From: Erysipelotrichaceae bacterium
GTDB taxonomy: Bacteria; Bacillota_I; Bacilli_A; Erysipelotrichales; Erysipelotrichaceae
Assembly: GCA_012523895.1 (NCBI GenBank)
Contig: JAAYSZ010000006.1
Location: 20,583 to 84,582, forward strand
DNA: 64,000 bases
Direction of reading: 5' to 3'
Shown: piece after piece, positions 9,038 to 18,332 of the stretch
Position numbering within the stretch: the first letter of the stretch is position 1
How the letters are laid out: every line of letters begins with the position of its first letter
The notes under the pieces: generated by a model
What the model saw: the letters and a program-made list of their open reading frames with translations, nothing else
What the model was told of the DNA's origin: nothing
Databases searched by the model: none
Position numbers and translations under genes: made by a program

Positions 9038-9991
9038 CTATTTTATAAATAATTTAAAAATAACATTTGTAGTTAAATTAAAGTATTTTAAAAATACTTT
9101 ATTTTTTAAAGATAAGTTATTTATATACTTATTATCTTTCCAATTAGGATAATAAGTATTCATAGTCTTATCACTTTCTTTATATAAATCTTCAAATAAA
9201 CTTGATCTAATAAACCTAAACATTCCATATAATCTTAAGTGTTCAATATGTAAATATTCAAGTTCATCTTTATATTCATCATATAAATTTTGTTTTTTAA
9301 AGTTATCTCTTACCATCTTCATTACATTAAAGATTTCAAAGAGTCTTTTACTTCTTGTAGCTGACATTATAGAACCTTCTCTTTGTCTATAATGTACTAA
9401 AGCTTCATTTACATGACCAATTTTATCAGTTTTCGCAAATATTAAAGTAGTCACAGGCAAATCTTCATACCATGTATTTAATGGATATCTATAATTTTCT
9501 TCTTTAAAATATTTTGCTTTATAAAGTTTATTCCAAGCAAACATAGGTGATAATAAAGCTCTTTTAGATATATTTTCTATATTCCAATCACTTAATCCTT
9601 TAAGTATCCACTTATTATCACTATCTTCATAAAAATATTCAATATCACATACTACTACATCATATCCTTCATCAAGTTTTTTAGACATTTTTTCATACAT
9701 AGTGCTTTCTACATAATCATCACTATCTAAAAATCCTATATATTTACCTTTTGCATAAGGTATTCCATAATTTCTTGCATCGGATAATCCACCATTTTCT
9801 TTATGAACAAGTCTAATTAAATCAGGATACTTTTTACAATAGCTTTCAACTATTTTTACTCCACCATCAGTACTTCCATCATTTACTACAATGACTTCCA
9901 TATCTTTAAGTGTTTGATTTACAAGTGAATCAAGGCACTCTTTTATATAGTTTTCAACATTATACATTGGTACTATTACAGATACTTGCAT
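9038..9991 (-). CDS. GT2 family glycosyltransferase
   Basis: A 317-residue cytoplasmic GT-A fold enzyme. Sequence marks are VSVIVPMYNVENYIKECLDS at the N-terminus, VVNDGSTDGG for the nucleotide site, GFLDSDDYVEST holding the metal-binding DxD, and TWYEDLPVT with the ED acceptor-site motif. There are no transmembrane helices. It probably adds one sugar to a lipid-linked repeat unit. It lies in the operon between the second GT2 and the flippase with gaps of 13-14 bases. Donor and acceptor cannot be read from the sequence. Confidence 0.9.
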   Translation of the reverse strand: MQVSVIVPMYNVENYIKECLDSLVNQTLKDMEVIVVNDGSTDGGVKIVESYCKKYPDLIRLVHKENGGLSDARNYGIPYAKGKYIGFLDSDDYVESTMYEKMSKKLDEGYDVVVCDIEYFYEDSDNKWILKGLSDWNIENISKRALLSPMFAWNKLYKAKYFKEENYRYPLNTWYEDLPVTTLIFAKTDKIGHVNEALVHYRQREGSIMSATRSKRLFEIFNVMKMVRDNFKKQNLYDEYKDELEYLHIEHLRLYGMFRFIRSSLFEDLYKESDKTMNTYYPNWKDNKYINNLSLKNKVFLKYFNLTTNVIFKLFIK

Positions 9992-10005
9992 GATTCACTT
10001 CCTTT

Positions 10006-11034
10006 CTACTCTTCAAATTTACTTAATAAACTTTTCTTTAATTTTCTAAATTGACTCTTACTAGATTTTTCGTCTAACAGTCTTTTATCTTTAATTTTTT
10101 CAATAAACTTTGATTTACTATATTTATCATAATATGGTTTTATTTTATCTTTATAAGGTATTAATCTTTCAACTAATGTATATAAATTATCAATTGTTTT
10201 ACTAGCTTCTTCTAAAGGTGCATCTATTCTTTTTGATTGTTCAACAATATATTTAAAGCTTTCAAACATTCTATAGTAAAACATATCACTAGCTTTTGAT
10301 TTATCGTGTTGATCTAATATTTCGTTAAATACTTTTACATGTCCATCAATAGCTTTTGGTCTAACATCTGTCATTGTATTACCAGCTCTATCAATTAAAT
10401 AATAAGCACAAGCCTTATCAGTATAAATAATTTTCTTTGCATTTAAATAACTCAAATAAAACAATAAATTATCTGTATAACTTACGTTATATAAAAATTT
10501 TATATCTTTTGCGACTTCTCTTTTATATAACTTTGAATGAGGACTAGGATCTACAAATAGTAAATCATCATACTCACTTGTTCCATTATTATAAACAGTA
10601 TTTGTTTTTAACTTAGTATAGTTAGTATTATATGCATAATCATAATCTTTATCTTCAGTTCCTTCATAGATAAAATATTTAGCTCCTATGGTAATATCAG
10701 CATCACTTAACTGCGCTAAATCATATAGATGTTTTAATGCTTCTGAATCTAAATAATCGTCTGGATCACATATTTGAAAATAAGGAGTTTCAATCTTAGA
10801 TATAGCTAATTCTAATACAGAGCCATATCCTCCATTTTCCTTAAAAATACATTTTATTTTATCAGGATATTTTTTTGAATATTCTTTCATTATTTCATTA
10901 GAGCCATCTTTAGATCCATCACTTACAGCTAGGATTTCATATTTATCAAATGTTTGGTTTAATAATGAATCAAAACATGTTCTTAAATATTTTTCTACAT
11001 TGTATATTGGTACTATTATAGTAATCTTATTCAT
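10006..11034 (-). CDS. GT2 family glycosyltransferase
   Basis: A 342-residue GT-A enzyme beginning KITIIVPIYNVEKYLRTCFDS, with AVSDGSKDGSNEIM and an unusual QICDPDDYLDSEAL (DPDD rather than DSDD) at the metal site. The C-terminal region is highly basic and helical (KSKFIEKIKDKRLLDEKSSK), which may bind the membrane surface. It lies 4 bases after the GT2 at 11039 and shares its operon. It is only distantly similar to its two neighbours, so it probably makes a different linkage. Confidence 0.88.
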   Translation of the reverse strand: MNKITIIVPIYNVEKYLRTCFDSLLNQTFDKYEILAVSDGSKDGSNEIMKEYSKKYPDKIKCIFKENGGYGSVLELAISKIETPYFQICDPDDYLDSEALKHLYDLAQLSDADITIGAKYFIYEGTEDKDYDYAYNTNYTKLKTNTVYNNGTSEYDDLLFVDPSPHSKLYKREVAKDIKFLYNVSYTDNLLFYLSYLNAKKIIYTDKACAYYLIDRAGNTMTDVRPKAIDGHVKVFNEILDQHDKSKASDMFYYRMFESFKYIVEQSKRIDAPLEEASKTIDNLYTLVERLIPYKDKIKPYYDKYSKSKFIEKIKDKRLLDEKSSKSQFRKLKKSLLSKFEE

Positions 11035-11038
11035 TAAT

Positions 11039-12016
11039 TTAGCCTCCTTTTACTATTCTTCTAAGCTTTAAATATGTTTTTAAAGTATTTTTATTTGCAT
11101 ATATCCAGTCATGCTTATGTCTTAAGATATTATACTTACACTTAGGAAATTCTGGCCAATCTCTTTTTATCACATAAAAACATACATCAATAAATTCATC
11201 AACCATTTTTGCATCTGTAACATTTCTTGTTTTCTTTAAAGTTTCTATAATATTAATTCCTCCAAGAAATTTTAATTCTTCATAATATTTTTCATATACT
11301 CCATTCACTTTAAAATAATCTAAATTAATCTTTACCATGTCTAAAACATGATAAACATTCATATTAAATTCAGAAGTAATATTTCCTGGTCTATCCGCAA
11401 GATAATTATATAAAGGCTCATTAATAAATGCTATACTCTTTGATTTTAACATTAATCTATATGTTGTTCCTAAGTCTTCATAATAATATTTAATAGGATA
11501 ATTAATATTATTATCAATAAATAAATCTTTCCTATACATCTTATTCCATGCAGCATTTAAAACCTTTATTAATAATGTTGGTTCTTTATCTACTGTATAT
11601 GTTTGATTTTCATCAAAATCATTCTTTAATAATTCAGTTGTGTTTTGCTCAAGATTATGTTGAGTAACATCAAAGATAACCATATCAGCTTTAGTTTCAT
11701 CAAGTTTATTAACACATTTTTCCATTGCGCTGGCATATAAAAAATCATCTCCATCAAGAAAATAAATATATTCTCCCATTGCATGTTCCATACCAACATT
11801 TCTTGCATCTGATAAACCACCATTTGGTTTATAAATGACTTTAAATCGATAATCAATTCCTGCATATTTTTCAGCTATTAGATAACTATTATCTTTTATT
11901 CCATCAATAACCAATAAACATTCAAAATCTTTAAATGTTTGATTTAACACTGAATTTAAACATTTATCTAAATAATCTTCAATGTTATAAATAGGTACTA
12001 CAATACTAAGCTTCAT
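11039..12016 (-). CDS. GT2 family glycosyltransferase
   Basis: A 325-residue GT-A enzyme with KLSIVVPIYNIEDYLDKCLN, LVIDGIKDNSYLI, FLDGDDFLYASAME (DxD) and YYEDLGTTYRL (ED acceptor motif). The ATG at 12016 has an AGAGGTG site and overlaps the end of the upstream flippase gene by 11 bases, so translation is coupled. It is probably one of the sugar-adding steps of the repeat unit exported by the operon's flippases. Confidence 0.9.
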   Translation of the reverse strand: MKLSIVVPIYNIEDYLDKCLNSVLNQTFKDFECLLVIDGIKDNSYLIAEKYAGIDYRFKVIYKPNGGLSDARNVGMEHAMGEYIYFLDGDDFLYASAMEKCVNKLDETKADMVIFDVTQHNLEQNTTELLKNDFDENQTYTVDKEPTLLIKVLNAAWNKMYRKDLFIDNNINYPIKYYYEDLGTTYRLMLKSKSIAFINEPLYNYLADRPGNITSEFNMNVYHVLDMVKINLDYFKVNGVYEKYYEELKFLGGINIIETLKKTRNVTDAKMVDEFIDVCFYVIKRDWPEFPKCKYNILRHKHDWIYANKNTLKTYLKLRRIVKGG

Positions 12017-13457
12017 AATCTACACCTCTTTTCAAAAATCTATTAAGTATCTCCATAAATAAAGGAGCTTTAAATACATATAAAAGAATTACATAAGTAC
12101 TTCCACCTACTACTATCTGAATAATACTAGATATAAAGCTATTTGTTAAATTTGATATAACTAAGTTTATCGGAATTAACATACATAAGGATGAAAGTAT
12201 TATTATTGTTAATTCTTTTATGTGTATATTTACTTTTAACTTGTTTCTTACATAAAACCATTGAACTACAGTTACCATAAGTTCTGCCATTACTGATCCA
12301 AATATTGCACCATAAGCACCATAATTAGGTATAAATATATAATTTAAAGTAAGATTCACTAGAGCTCCACTTACTACAGAAATTGTATAGTGCTTATAAT
12401 TTCCTATTGGTACTAAATATTGAGTACCAAATACATTACTTAAAGAAATAAATAATATTATTGGAGAAGTAAGTATCATCATTTTTCCTACTTCATAATA
12501 ATCTAAAGGTAAAAACCAATTTACAAAACTTTGTATAACACCAAATATACCTACAATCATTGGTATTGCAAGATATAAAGCAAGTTTAAAAGTTTTATTT
12601 AAAAACCTGTTCATTGCCTCTGTTTCACCTTTTGCATATATATTAGATATCCTTGGTAACATAACACTACCAATACTTGTAATAAAAAATAAAAACATCT
12701 TTACAAAGTTTTGTGCTTGTTTATATAAGTTAACTACTTTTTCTTTTTCTTCATATAATATACCAAGCATTGATATATCTAATAATGAATATATTGATAT
12801 TGCAATTTGAGGAATAAACAACGAAATATTAGGTTTTACATGTTTTAATATTCCTTTTAAATTTATTTTTTCAAAATGAACATAATGTCTTAATTGTGCC
12901 CACATTACTAACTGACCAAATACACCTAAACTGGCATTTAAGAAAATAAATTTCATTAAGTCTTGTGGGCCTTTTATTAAAATTAATATTAATGCAACAT
13001 TTAATATCTTTACTGCCATGTTTCTTATACTGGCTTTTTTAAAATCTTCTACTCCATAAAAAAACCAAGTAATATCTAATGAAACACTTAGTAAGGTAAT
13101 TCCTTGAACAATTAAATAAGTATTATATTCAGATTTAAATACATTAATAAAAATAAAAAAGGCAATAGTAGATAGACACATACTAATAAATTGCATAGAA
13201 AAAATTTCAAAAAAAGTTCTTGAAAGATCTCTTTTATTATCTCTTACTCTTGCAATTTCTCTATTACCATATATGTTAACACCCATAATACCAAATAAAA
13301 CAAACCATTGAGTCAAATTTCCTGTCATATCATTTATTGACAAGGCTTCTACTCCCATAACTCTTGTTAGATAAGGTACTGTTATAAAAGGTGTTATTAC
13401 TATTAATGTTTGATAAATAACACTATATATATAATTTGAAGTTAATTTCTTATCCAT
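12006..13457 (-). CDS. Polysaccharide flippase (Wzx/MOP superfamily), first gene of its operon
   Basis: A protein of about 483 residues with some 12-14 helices, beginning MDKKLTSNYIYSVIYQTLIV. It shows strong Wzx features: ITPFITVPYLTRVMGVEALS, GNREIARVRDNKRDL, TWFFYGVEDFKKASIRN, ISIYSLLDISMLGIL and NYGAYGAIFGSVMAEL. The start is set at 13457 because an AAGGTGAAAAG site precedes it and because an extended -10 promoter (TGGTATAAT) lies only about 17 bases upstream, inside the longer open frame. It heads the minus-strand operon running to 5540. Confidence 0.92.
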   Translation of the reverse strand: MDKKLTSNYIYSVIYQTLIVITPFITVPYLTRVMGVEALSINDMTGNLTQWFVLFGIMGVNIYGNREIARVRDNKRDLSRTFFEIFSMQFISMCLSTIAFFIFINVFKSEYNTYLIVQGITLLSVSLDITWFFYGVEDFKKASIRNMAVKILNVALILILIKGPQDLMKFIFLNASLGVFGQLVMWAQLRHYVHFEKINLKGILKHVKPNISLFIPQIAISIYSLLDISMLGILYEEKEKVVNLYKQAQNFVKMFLFFITSIGSVMLPRISNIYAKGETEAMNRFLNKTFKLALYLAIPMIVGIFGVIQSFVNWFLPLDYYEVGKMMILTSPIILFISLSNVFGTQYLVPIGNYKHYTISVVSGALVNLTLNYIFIPNYGAYGAIFGSVMAELMVTVVQWFYVRNKLKVNIHIKELTIIILSSLCMLIPINLVISNLTNSFISSIIQIVVGGSTYVILLYVFKAPLFMEILNRFLKRGVDYEA

Positions 13458-13473
13458 CTTTTCACCTTGAATC

Positions 13474-13482
13474 ATTATACCA
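13474..13482 (-). promoter_or_regulatory. Extended -10 promoter of the 13457-5540 operon
   Basis: TGGTATAAT on the minus strand with a weak TTAAAG at the -35 position (17-base spacer). It fixes the flippase start, because any upstream start codon would not be in the transcript. Confidence 0.65.
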
Positions 13483-13636
13483 TGTATTAACTTAATCTTT
13501 AACAAGATAAAAATATAAGTCATAGAGACATAATTAGACTAAAATAATAATATAAAAAATACCTTTATCGTGTTTTTACTTAAAATAATTTTTAGAATTT
13601 TGTATTGTTTCTACTACTGAAGAAAATGGTTAAAAA

Positions 13637-15136
13637 TTATTTAAGTATCAAAAGAATTTTATTATCTTTCGAATAAATTGTATGAAACTGTGTTTCATAC
13701 TTTAAATCCATATTATTTTTATCTAAACCTTCAACCTGTTCTACATTTTCCAATCCAAAATAATAAAGAAAGTATGCACTCCCAAAATAACTTCCAGAAC
13801 AAAATGTTTCTTTAATAAGTCTCCTTAAAATTCCATTTTTATATAATTGCATATTTTTAACTACTGGGGAAAAACCAATTGAACCTTGAATATCAATTTG
13901 ATTTAATTCATTTGAATCTATATTAATTTTATTTATATCACTTAAAACAAGCTGTATTCTATAATCAATATATTTTTGTTGAACATTTAAAGCATTTCCA
14001 TAAACAAAACAAAGAACAAAAAAACTCCAACATAAGCCTAAAATTAAGAATCTTGAAATATAGTTTTTATATACATCAAATTTGAATATATTAACAGTAT
14101 TCAACATTAATATAGCTATAAAAACGCCAAATCCATACATTGTCCTTGGTGTTTGTAATCGATTCACCAAAGCTGGATATAAACCAAAACAAACCGATAA
14201 ACCAATAACTAAAACTAATATACTATTTAATAAAACAATTGTTTTCTTACCTTTTTTAGCAAAAACAGTATTAGAAAAAACAAACAAAAACATTATACCA
14301 ATTAATAAATACTTCCACTTGTAATCAAAATCTTGATTCACTACTTTATAATAAAGAACAAGATTATTAATAAATTCCTTAGGCAATTCAAAAAGTGAAT
14401 ACATTACATTATTTCCACTTGGATCAGGAGCCATTATTAAATATTTAAATATTATAAGTCCAATCAAATAACCAAAAGCTGATTTAAAAATAAATATAAA
14501 TGAAGATAATATATCTTCATCATCAAGCCATTTTTTAAATGCAAAAAAACAAACAATCAATGGAAATATTCCAGAACTAGCTTGGTATGTTGTACACATA
14601 AGAATAGTGCCTAAAGCAGATGCTCCCATATATATAATTGTATCTTCTTTGTAAAACAATAAAGGAACAATGCTTACAAGAACAGATAAAGCCATATATG
14701 GTGAATCAAACTTATATGAAATACACTCTAAAAAATAAGGTGATAATCCAATTGGTAAAACTGCAATTAAACTCCAGATAGATATTTTCTTTTTATCACT
14801 AAACATTATTACAACAATCAAAGATGCAACGACAAGAAACGAAATTGCAATTAACTGAGTAAGAGGACTAATATCTGCAATATGACTATTTGCATGAATA
14901 AAATTACTTAAAAAGTTTGATACATATCTACTATAATTATCCCAACCTCTATATCCAAATGCAGCTCTCCCAATATCATCTTGATAATAAACATTTGCTC
15001 TAATAATAGGATAATAAGCAACACAATAAATTAATGTCAAAAATATTAGCGATTGCTTAATATTACTAAAACTTAAAATCAAATTTTTATAACATAAATA
15101 TTTTTCATTAATTTTAAGTTTTATATCCATCATCAT
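13637..15136 (-). CDS. GtrII-type membrane glucosyltransferase
   Basis: A protein of up to 499 residues with about 10-11 membrane helices (roughly residues 25-390) and a soluble extracytoplasmic C-terminal part of about 100 residues. The first external loop carries YYQDDIGRAAFGYRGWDNYSR, matching the acidic pair plus GR/W pattern of GtrII-like glucosyltransferases, which use a polyprenyl-phosphate sugar donor to decorate surface polymers. It is a divergent paralog of the truncated gene at 62689. Three ATGs are stacked (15136, 15133, 15130). TATAAT ends only 3 bases before the first, with no ribosome binding site, so the mRNA may be leaderless and start at the second or third ATG. Confidence 0.8.
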   Translation of the reverse strand: MMMDIKLKINEKYLCYKNLILSFSNIKQSLIFLTLIYCVAYYPIIRANVYYQDDIGRAAFGYRGWDNYSRYVSNFLSNFIHANSHIADISPLTQLIAISFLVVASLIVVIMFSDKKKISIWSLIAVLPIGLSPYFLECISYKFDSPYMALSVLVSIVPLLFYKEDTIIYMGASALGTILMCTTYQASSGIFPLIVCFFAFKKWLDDEDILSSFIFIFKSAFGYLIGLIIFKYLIMAPDPSGNNVMYSLFELPKEFINNLVLYYKVVNQDFDYKWKYLLIGIMFLFVFSNTVFAKKGKKTIVLLNSILVLVIGLSVCFGLYPALVNRLQTPRTMYGFGVFIAILMLNTVNIFKFDVYKNYISRFLILGLCWSFFVLCFVYGNALNVQQKYIDYRIQLVLSDINKINIDSNELNQIDIQGSIGFSPVVKNMQLYKNGILRRLIKETFCSGSYFGSAYFLYYFGLENVEQVEGLDKNNMDLKYETQFHTIYSKDNKILLILK

Positions 15137-15138
15137 CT

Positions 15139-15144
15139 ATTATA
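15139..15144 (-). promoter_or_regulatory. -10 box directly before the GtrII-type gene
   Basis: A perfect TATAAT on the minus strand ending 3 bases from the first of three ATG codons. A start 6-8 bases downstream would fall on the ATGs, leaving no leader. The -35 position is poor. Confidence 0.45.
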
Positions 15145-15260
15145 ACCCCCATTTAGTATTAATATTTAAATCAAATCACAAAATGTTCAAACAATTTTAT
15201 AATGAAAATTTAATAATTTTTTGTATAATCATAATAATATACTAAATTTAAAACTAAACT

Positions 15261-16430
15261 TTATTTAAACTTGATATTTTCATATTCTTTTAATGCTGCC
15301 TCTACAATTCCATCCATATTGTAATATCTAAATTGAGCTAATCTACCAATTAAATGTAAATTATTAAACTCTTTAGTTAGTTTAACATACTCATCATATC
15401 TATTCTTTATTTCATCAGTAAATATTGGATAGTAAGGAATATTACCTTTTTCAGCATCAATATCATAAGGATATGAATATTCAACCGCAATAGTTGTTTT
15501 TTCTAATTTAGGATTATTCATCATATGTTTATATTCAGTAATCCTTGTAAATGCATCTTCTTCTTTAGGTGTATTGTAATTTACTGTACCTGAACCTTGA
15601 AAATAATCATCGTGAGTTTCAATTACAAAATCTAAGCTTCTATAAGGAAGCTTACCTAAATGATAATCAAACAGTTCATCAATAGCACCTGTATAAACAA
15701 GTTTTCCATCAAACACTTCACCTTTATAAAGAATTTGTTTATTTTCTAAATCAATTGTAACTAAATCTTTTCTATCAGTATTTAATAAAATATCAATATT
15801 TTCATGATTTAACATTCTCTCAAAAATCTTTGTATATCCATCTTTAGGCATATTTTGAAATTTATCTTGGAAATATCTATCGTCATATGAAATATGTACA
15901 GGTACTCTTCCTGTAACTGCTGGATCTATTTCTTCAGGACTTAAATCCCATTGTTTCATTGTGTAATATAAGAATACTTTTTCATATATAAATTCAGCTA
16001 ATTCTTTGATTTCGTCATCATCATTTTTTCTTAATTCTAAAATAGGAACTTTAGTTTCCATCCCATAAGTATCAATTAAAATTTTCTTTAATCTTTCTGC
16101 CTTATCTTCTTCAAATAACATTTCAATAGATTTTAAATTAAATGGAATAGGCACAAACTGATTATTAATTTTACCTAATACCCTATGTTCATAAGGATAC
16201 CACTTAGTAAATTGTGATAAAAATTCAACTACATTATCACTATTTGTATGGAAAATATGAGGTCCATATTTATGATAGTTAACACCATTTTCATCAATGT
16301 AGTCATACATATTACCACCGATATGATCTCTTCTTTCAATAATTAAGACTTTCTTTCCATCTTGTGCAAATTTATGAGCAGTTACACTTCCTGCATACCC
16401 AGAACCAACAACAATTACATCATATTTCAT
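15261..16430 (-). CDS. glf: UDP-galactopyranose mutase family flavoprotein (Glf, or dTDP-fucopyranose mutase)
   Basis: A 389-residue FAD enzyme that contracts a pyranose nucleotide sugar to the furanose. The dinucleotide site is VVGSGYAGSVTAHKFA, followed by ERRDHIGGNMYDY and YHKYGPHIFHTNS, all hallmarks of Glf. The active-site stretch reads YTMKQWDLSPEE, keeping the key Trp but with Asp where many Glf proteins have Gly. RLAQFRYYNMDG near the end is the FAD-binding C-terminal motif. It closes the rmlA-SDR-rmlB-glf operon, one base after rmlB. UDP-Galf is the default product, but the dTDP-sugar neighbours leave dTDP-fucofuranose synthesis open. Confidence 0.9.
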   Translation of the reverse strand: MKYDVIVVGSGYAGSVTAHKFAQDGKKVLIIERRDHIGGNMYDYIDENGVNYHKYGPHIFHTNSDNVVEFLSQFTKWYPYEHRVLGKINNQFVPIPFNLKSIEMLFEEDKAERLKKILIDTYGMETKVPILELRKNDDDEIKELAEFIYEKVFLYYTMKQWDLSPEEIDPAVTGRVPVHISYDDRYFQDKFQNMPKDGYTKIFERMLNHENIDILLNTDRKDLVTIDLENKQILYKGEVFDGKLVYTGAIDELFDYHLGKLPYRSLDFVIETHDDYFQGSGTVNYNTPKEEDAFTRITEYKHMMNNPKLEKTTIAVEYSYPYDIDAEKGNIPYYPIFTDEIKNRYDEYVKLTKEFNNLHLIGRLAQFRYYNMDGIVEAALKEYENIKFK

Positions 16431-16431
16431 C

Positions 16432-17451
16432 TTATCTCCCCTTTTCTATATACATTTTTTCATAATACTCTTGATATTCACCACTGATTATTTTTTCCCA
16501 CCAAGATTTATTATCTAAATACCACTGAATAGTTTGTTTAATTCCTGTATCAAAATCATACTCAGGAACCCAACCTAATTCAGTTTCAATTTTTGTTGGA
16601 TCTATTGCATATCTTAAGTCATGTCCAGGTCTATCAGTTACATAATTAATTAAATCTTCTGATTTTCCTAATTCTTTTAATATTGTTTTTACAACTTCAA
16701 GATTTGTTCTTTCATTGTTTCCTCCAATATTATAAACTTCTCCATCTTTTCCATTTCTTACAATTAAATCAATTGCACTACAGTGATCTTTTACATGTAG
16801 CCAATCTCTAACATTTTCACCTTTTCCATAAACAGGTAATTTTTCATCATCTAATGCTCTTGAAATCATTAATGGAATAAGTTTTTCTGGAAATTGGTAA
16901 GGCCCATAGTTATTTGAACATCTACTAATAGTAACTGGTAGTTTAAATGTTCTATTGTATGCTTCAACTAATAAATCAGCACTAGCTTTTGATGCACTAT
17001 ATGGTGATGATGTTATTAATGGCATATCTTCTGTAAATAGTAAATCAGGTCTATCTAATGGTAAATCTCCATAAACTTCATCCGTAGATACTTGATGGAA
17101 TCTTTTTACTCCATATTTTCTTGATGCATCCATTAAAACTTGAGTTCCAATTATATTTGTCATTAAGAAAACTTCTGGATCTTCAATCGATCTATCTACG
17201 TGTGATTCTGCCGCAAAGTTTACAACAACATCAAACTTTTCTTCTTCAAATAATTTAAAGATTGCTTCTCTATTACAAATATCTTCTTTAACAAACTTAA
17301 TCTTATCCATTACTGGCTCTAATGTTTCTAAATTCCCTGCATATGTTAATTTATCTAATGCAACCACTTCATCTTCTGGATATTTTTCTACTATGTAATG
17401 TACGTAATTTCCGCCGATAAAACCTGCAGCTCCTGTAACTAAAATTTTCAT
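16432..17451 (-). CDS. rfbB: dTDP-glucose 4,6-dehydratase
   Basis: A 339-residue extended SDR that converts dTDP-glucose to dTDP-4-keto-6-deoxyglucose, also known as RmlB. The NAD site is TGAAGFIGGNYVHY. The catalytic triad region includes VSTDEVYGDLP and YSASKASADLL (Tyr-x3-Lys), and ISRCSNNYGPYQFPEKLIPL is a diagnostic RmlB stretch. The length is normal. It overlaps the upstream SDR by 4 bases (ATGA) and is followed by glf after one base. With rmlA it supplies the intermediate for rhamnose, fucose or other 6-deoxyhexoses. Confidence 0.96.
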   Translation of the reverse strand: MKILVTGAAGFIGGNYVHYIVEKYPEDEVVALDKLTYAGNLETLEPVMDKIKFVKEDICNREAIFKLFEEEKFDVVVNFAAESHVDRSIEDPEVFLMTNIIGTQVLMDASRKYGVKRFHQVSTDEVYGDLPLDRPDLLFTEDMPLITSSPYSASKASADLLVEAYNRTFKLPVTISRCSNNYGPYQFPEKLIPLMISRALDDEKLPVYGKGENVRDWLHVKDHCSAIDLIVRNGKDGEVYNIGGNNERTNLEVVKTILKELGKSEDLINYVTDRPGHDLRYAIDPTKIETELGWVPEYDFDTGIKQTIQWYLDNKSWWEKIISGEYQEYYEKMYIEKGR

Positions 17452-18332
17452 AAATTTAATTCCTTTCTTATCCTTTCCACTTCTTTTTTTACTCCTTGAT
17501 TAAAGCTTATCTTAGGCTTATAATCAGTTTTTTCAATTAGCTTTTTATTTGATAAAACAATTGAATGAATTTTTGGTATATCAATGTTAGTATTTAAAAT
17601 ATCAATTTTTTTATTTGTAATTTTTTCAACTGTTTTTATAACTTCTTTTAAGCTTTTTCCTTCACCACTAGATATATTAAATACATCATTATTTACCTCA
17701 TGTTTTATTAATTCATTAATAGCATTTACAAAATCAGTAATATAAATATAATCTCTAACACTTTCTTCTTCTATCCATAAATTAAAGGTTTCTTCTAATA
17801 AGGATTTTCTAATTAGTATACTTATTACCCCTTGAGTTTTACCTGGTTCAAATATTCCACCATAAGGATTAGTGGGTCTAAGGATTAAATAATTTAAACC
17901 TGATTCTTTAATCATTTCTTCTAATATATATTTACTTCTAGCATATACAGATTTAGGATTTAGTTTATGAGTTTCACTAATTGGCTTATAACTATCACCA
18001 TATATAGTTCCACCACTAGATAACATAATATACCTTTTAATATTTTTTTCTTTTAAAACATCAAAAAGAGATTGATATTTTTCTTTAACTATTTCTAATA
18101 TACTTTCATTCTTTTCGGTGTTTGAAACTAATGAAACACAGTCAATAATTATTTTATCACTTAAATCAATATCTTTTAATTGTTCAATATTAAAAACATC
18201 AATTTCTTTAAATTTATCAATCTTTGAGCTATAGTAGCTTTTTAAACCCCATACCTCACAATCATATTTATTTTTTAGTATATGGTTAATATTAAATCCT
18301 AAATAACCACATCCGAGAATAACAATTTTCAT
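17448..18332 (-). CDS. NAD(P)-dependent SDR, candidate dTDP-4-keto-6-deoxysugar reductase
   Basis: A 294-residue SDR with a Rossmann start VILGCGYLGFNINHIL, VSLVSNTEKNE, MLSSGGTIYGDSYKPISE and the catalytic YARSK. LRPTNPYGGIFEPGK and RDYIYITDFVNAI place it among GalE/WcaG-like epimerase-reductases rather than canonical RmlD. Sitting between rmlA and rmlB (it follows rmlA directly and overlaps rmlB by 4 bases), it most likely reduces or epimerises the RmlB product. The arrangement resembles the fcf1 position in dTDP-fucofuranose pathways. A role replacing RmlD for rhamnose is the main alternative. Neither is proven by sequence alone. Confidence 0.75.
   Translation of the reverse strand: MKIVILGCGYLGFNINHILKNKYDCEVWGLKSYYSSKIDKFKEIDVFNIEQLKDIDLSDKIIIDCVSLVSNTEKNESILEIVKEKYQSLFDVLKEKNIKRYIMLSSGGTIYGDSYKPISETHKLNPKSVYARSKYILEEMIKESGLNYLILRPTNPYGGIFEPGKTQGVISILIRKSLLEETFNLWIEEESVRDYIYITDFVNAINELIKHEVNNDVFNISSGEGKSLKEVIKTVEKITNKKIDILNTNIDIPKIHSIVLSNKKLIEKTDYKPKISFNQGVKKEVERIRKELNL

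Noticed and set aside
13458..13523. N-terminal extension of the flippase.
   Set aside because: An extended -10 promoter lies within it and a good ribosome binding site supports the internal ATG at 13457.
17448..18332. Canonical RmlD (dTDP-4-dehydrorhamnose reductase).
   Set aside because: The sequence has GalE/WcaG-type motifs rather than RmlD ones; a functional replacement is possible but not shown.
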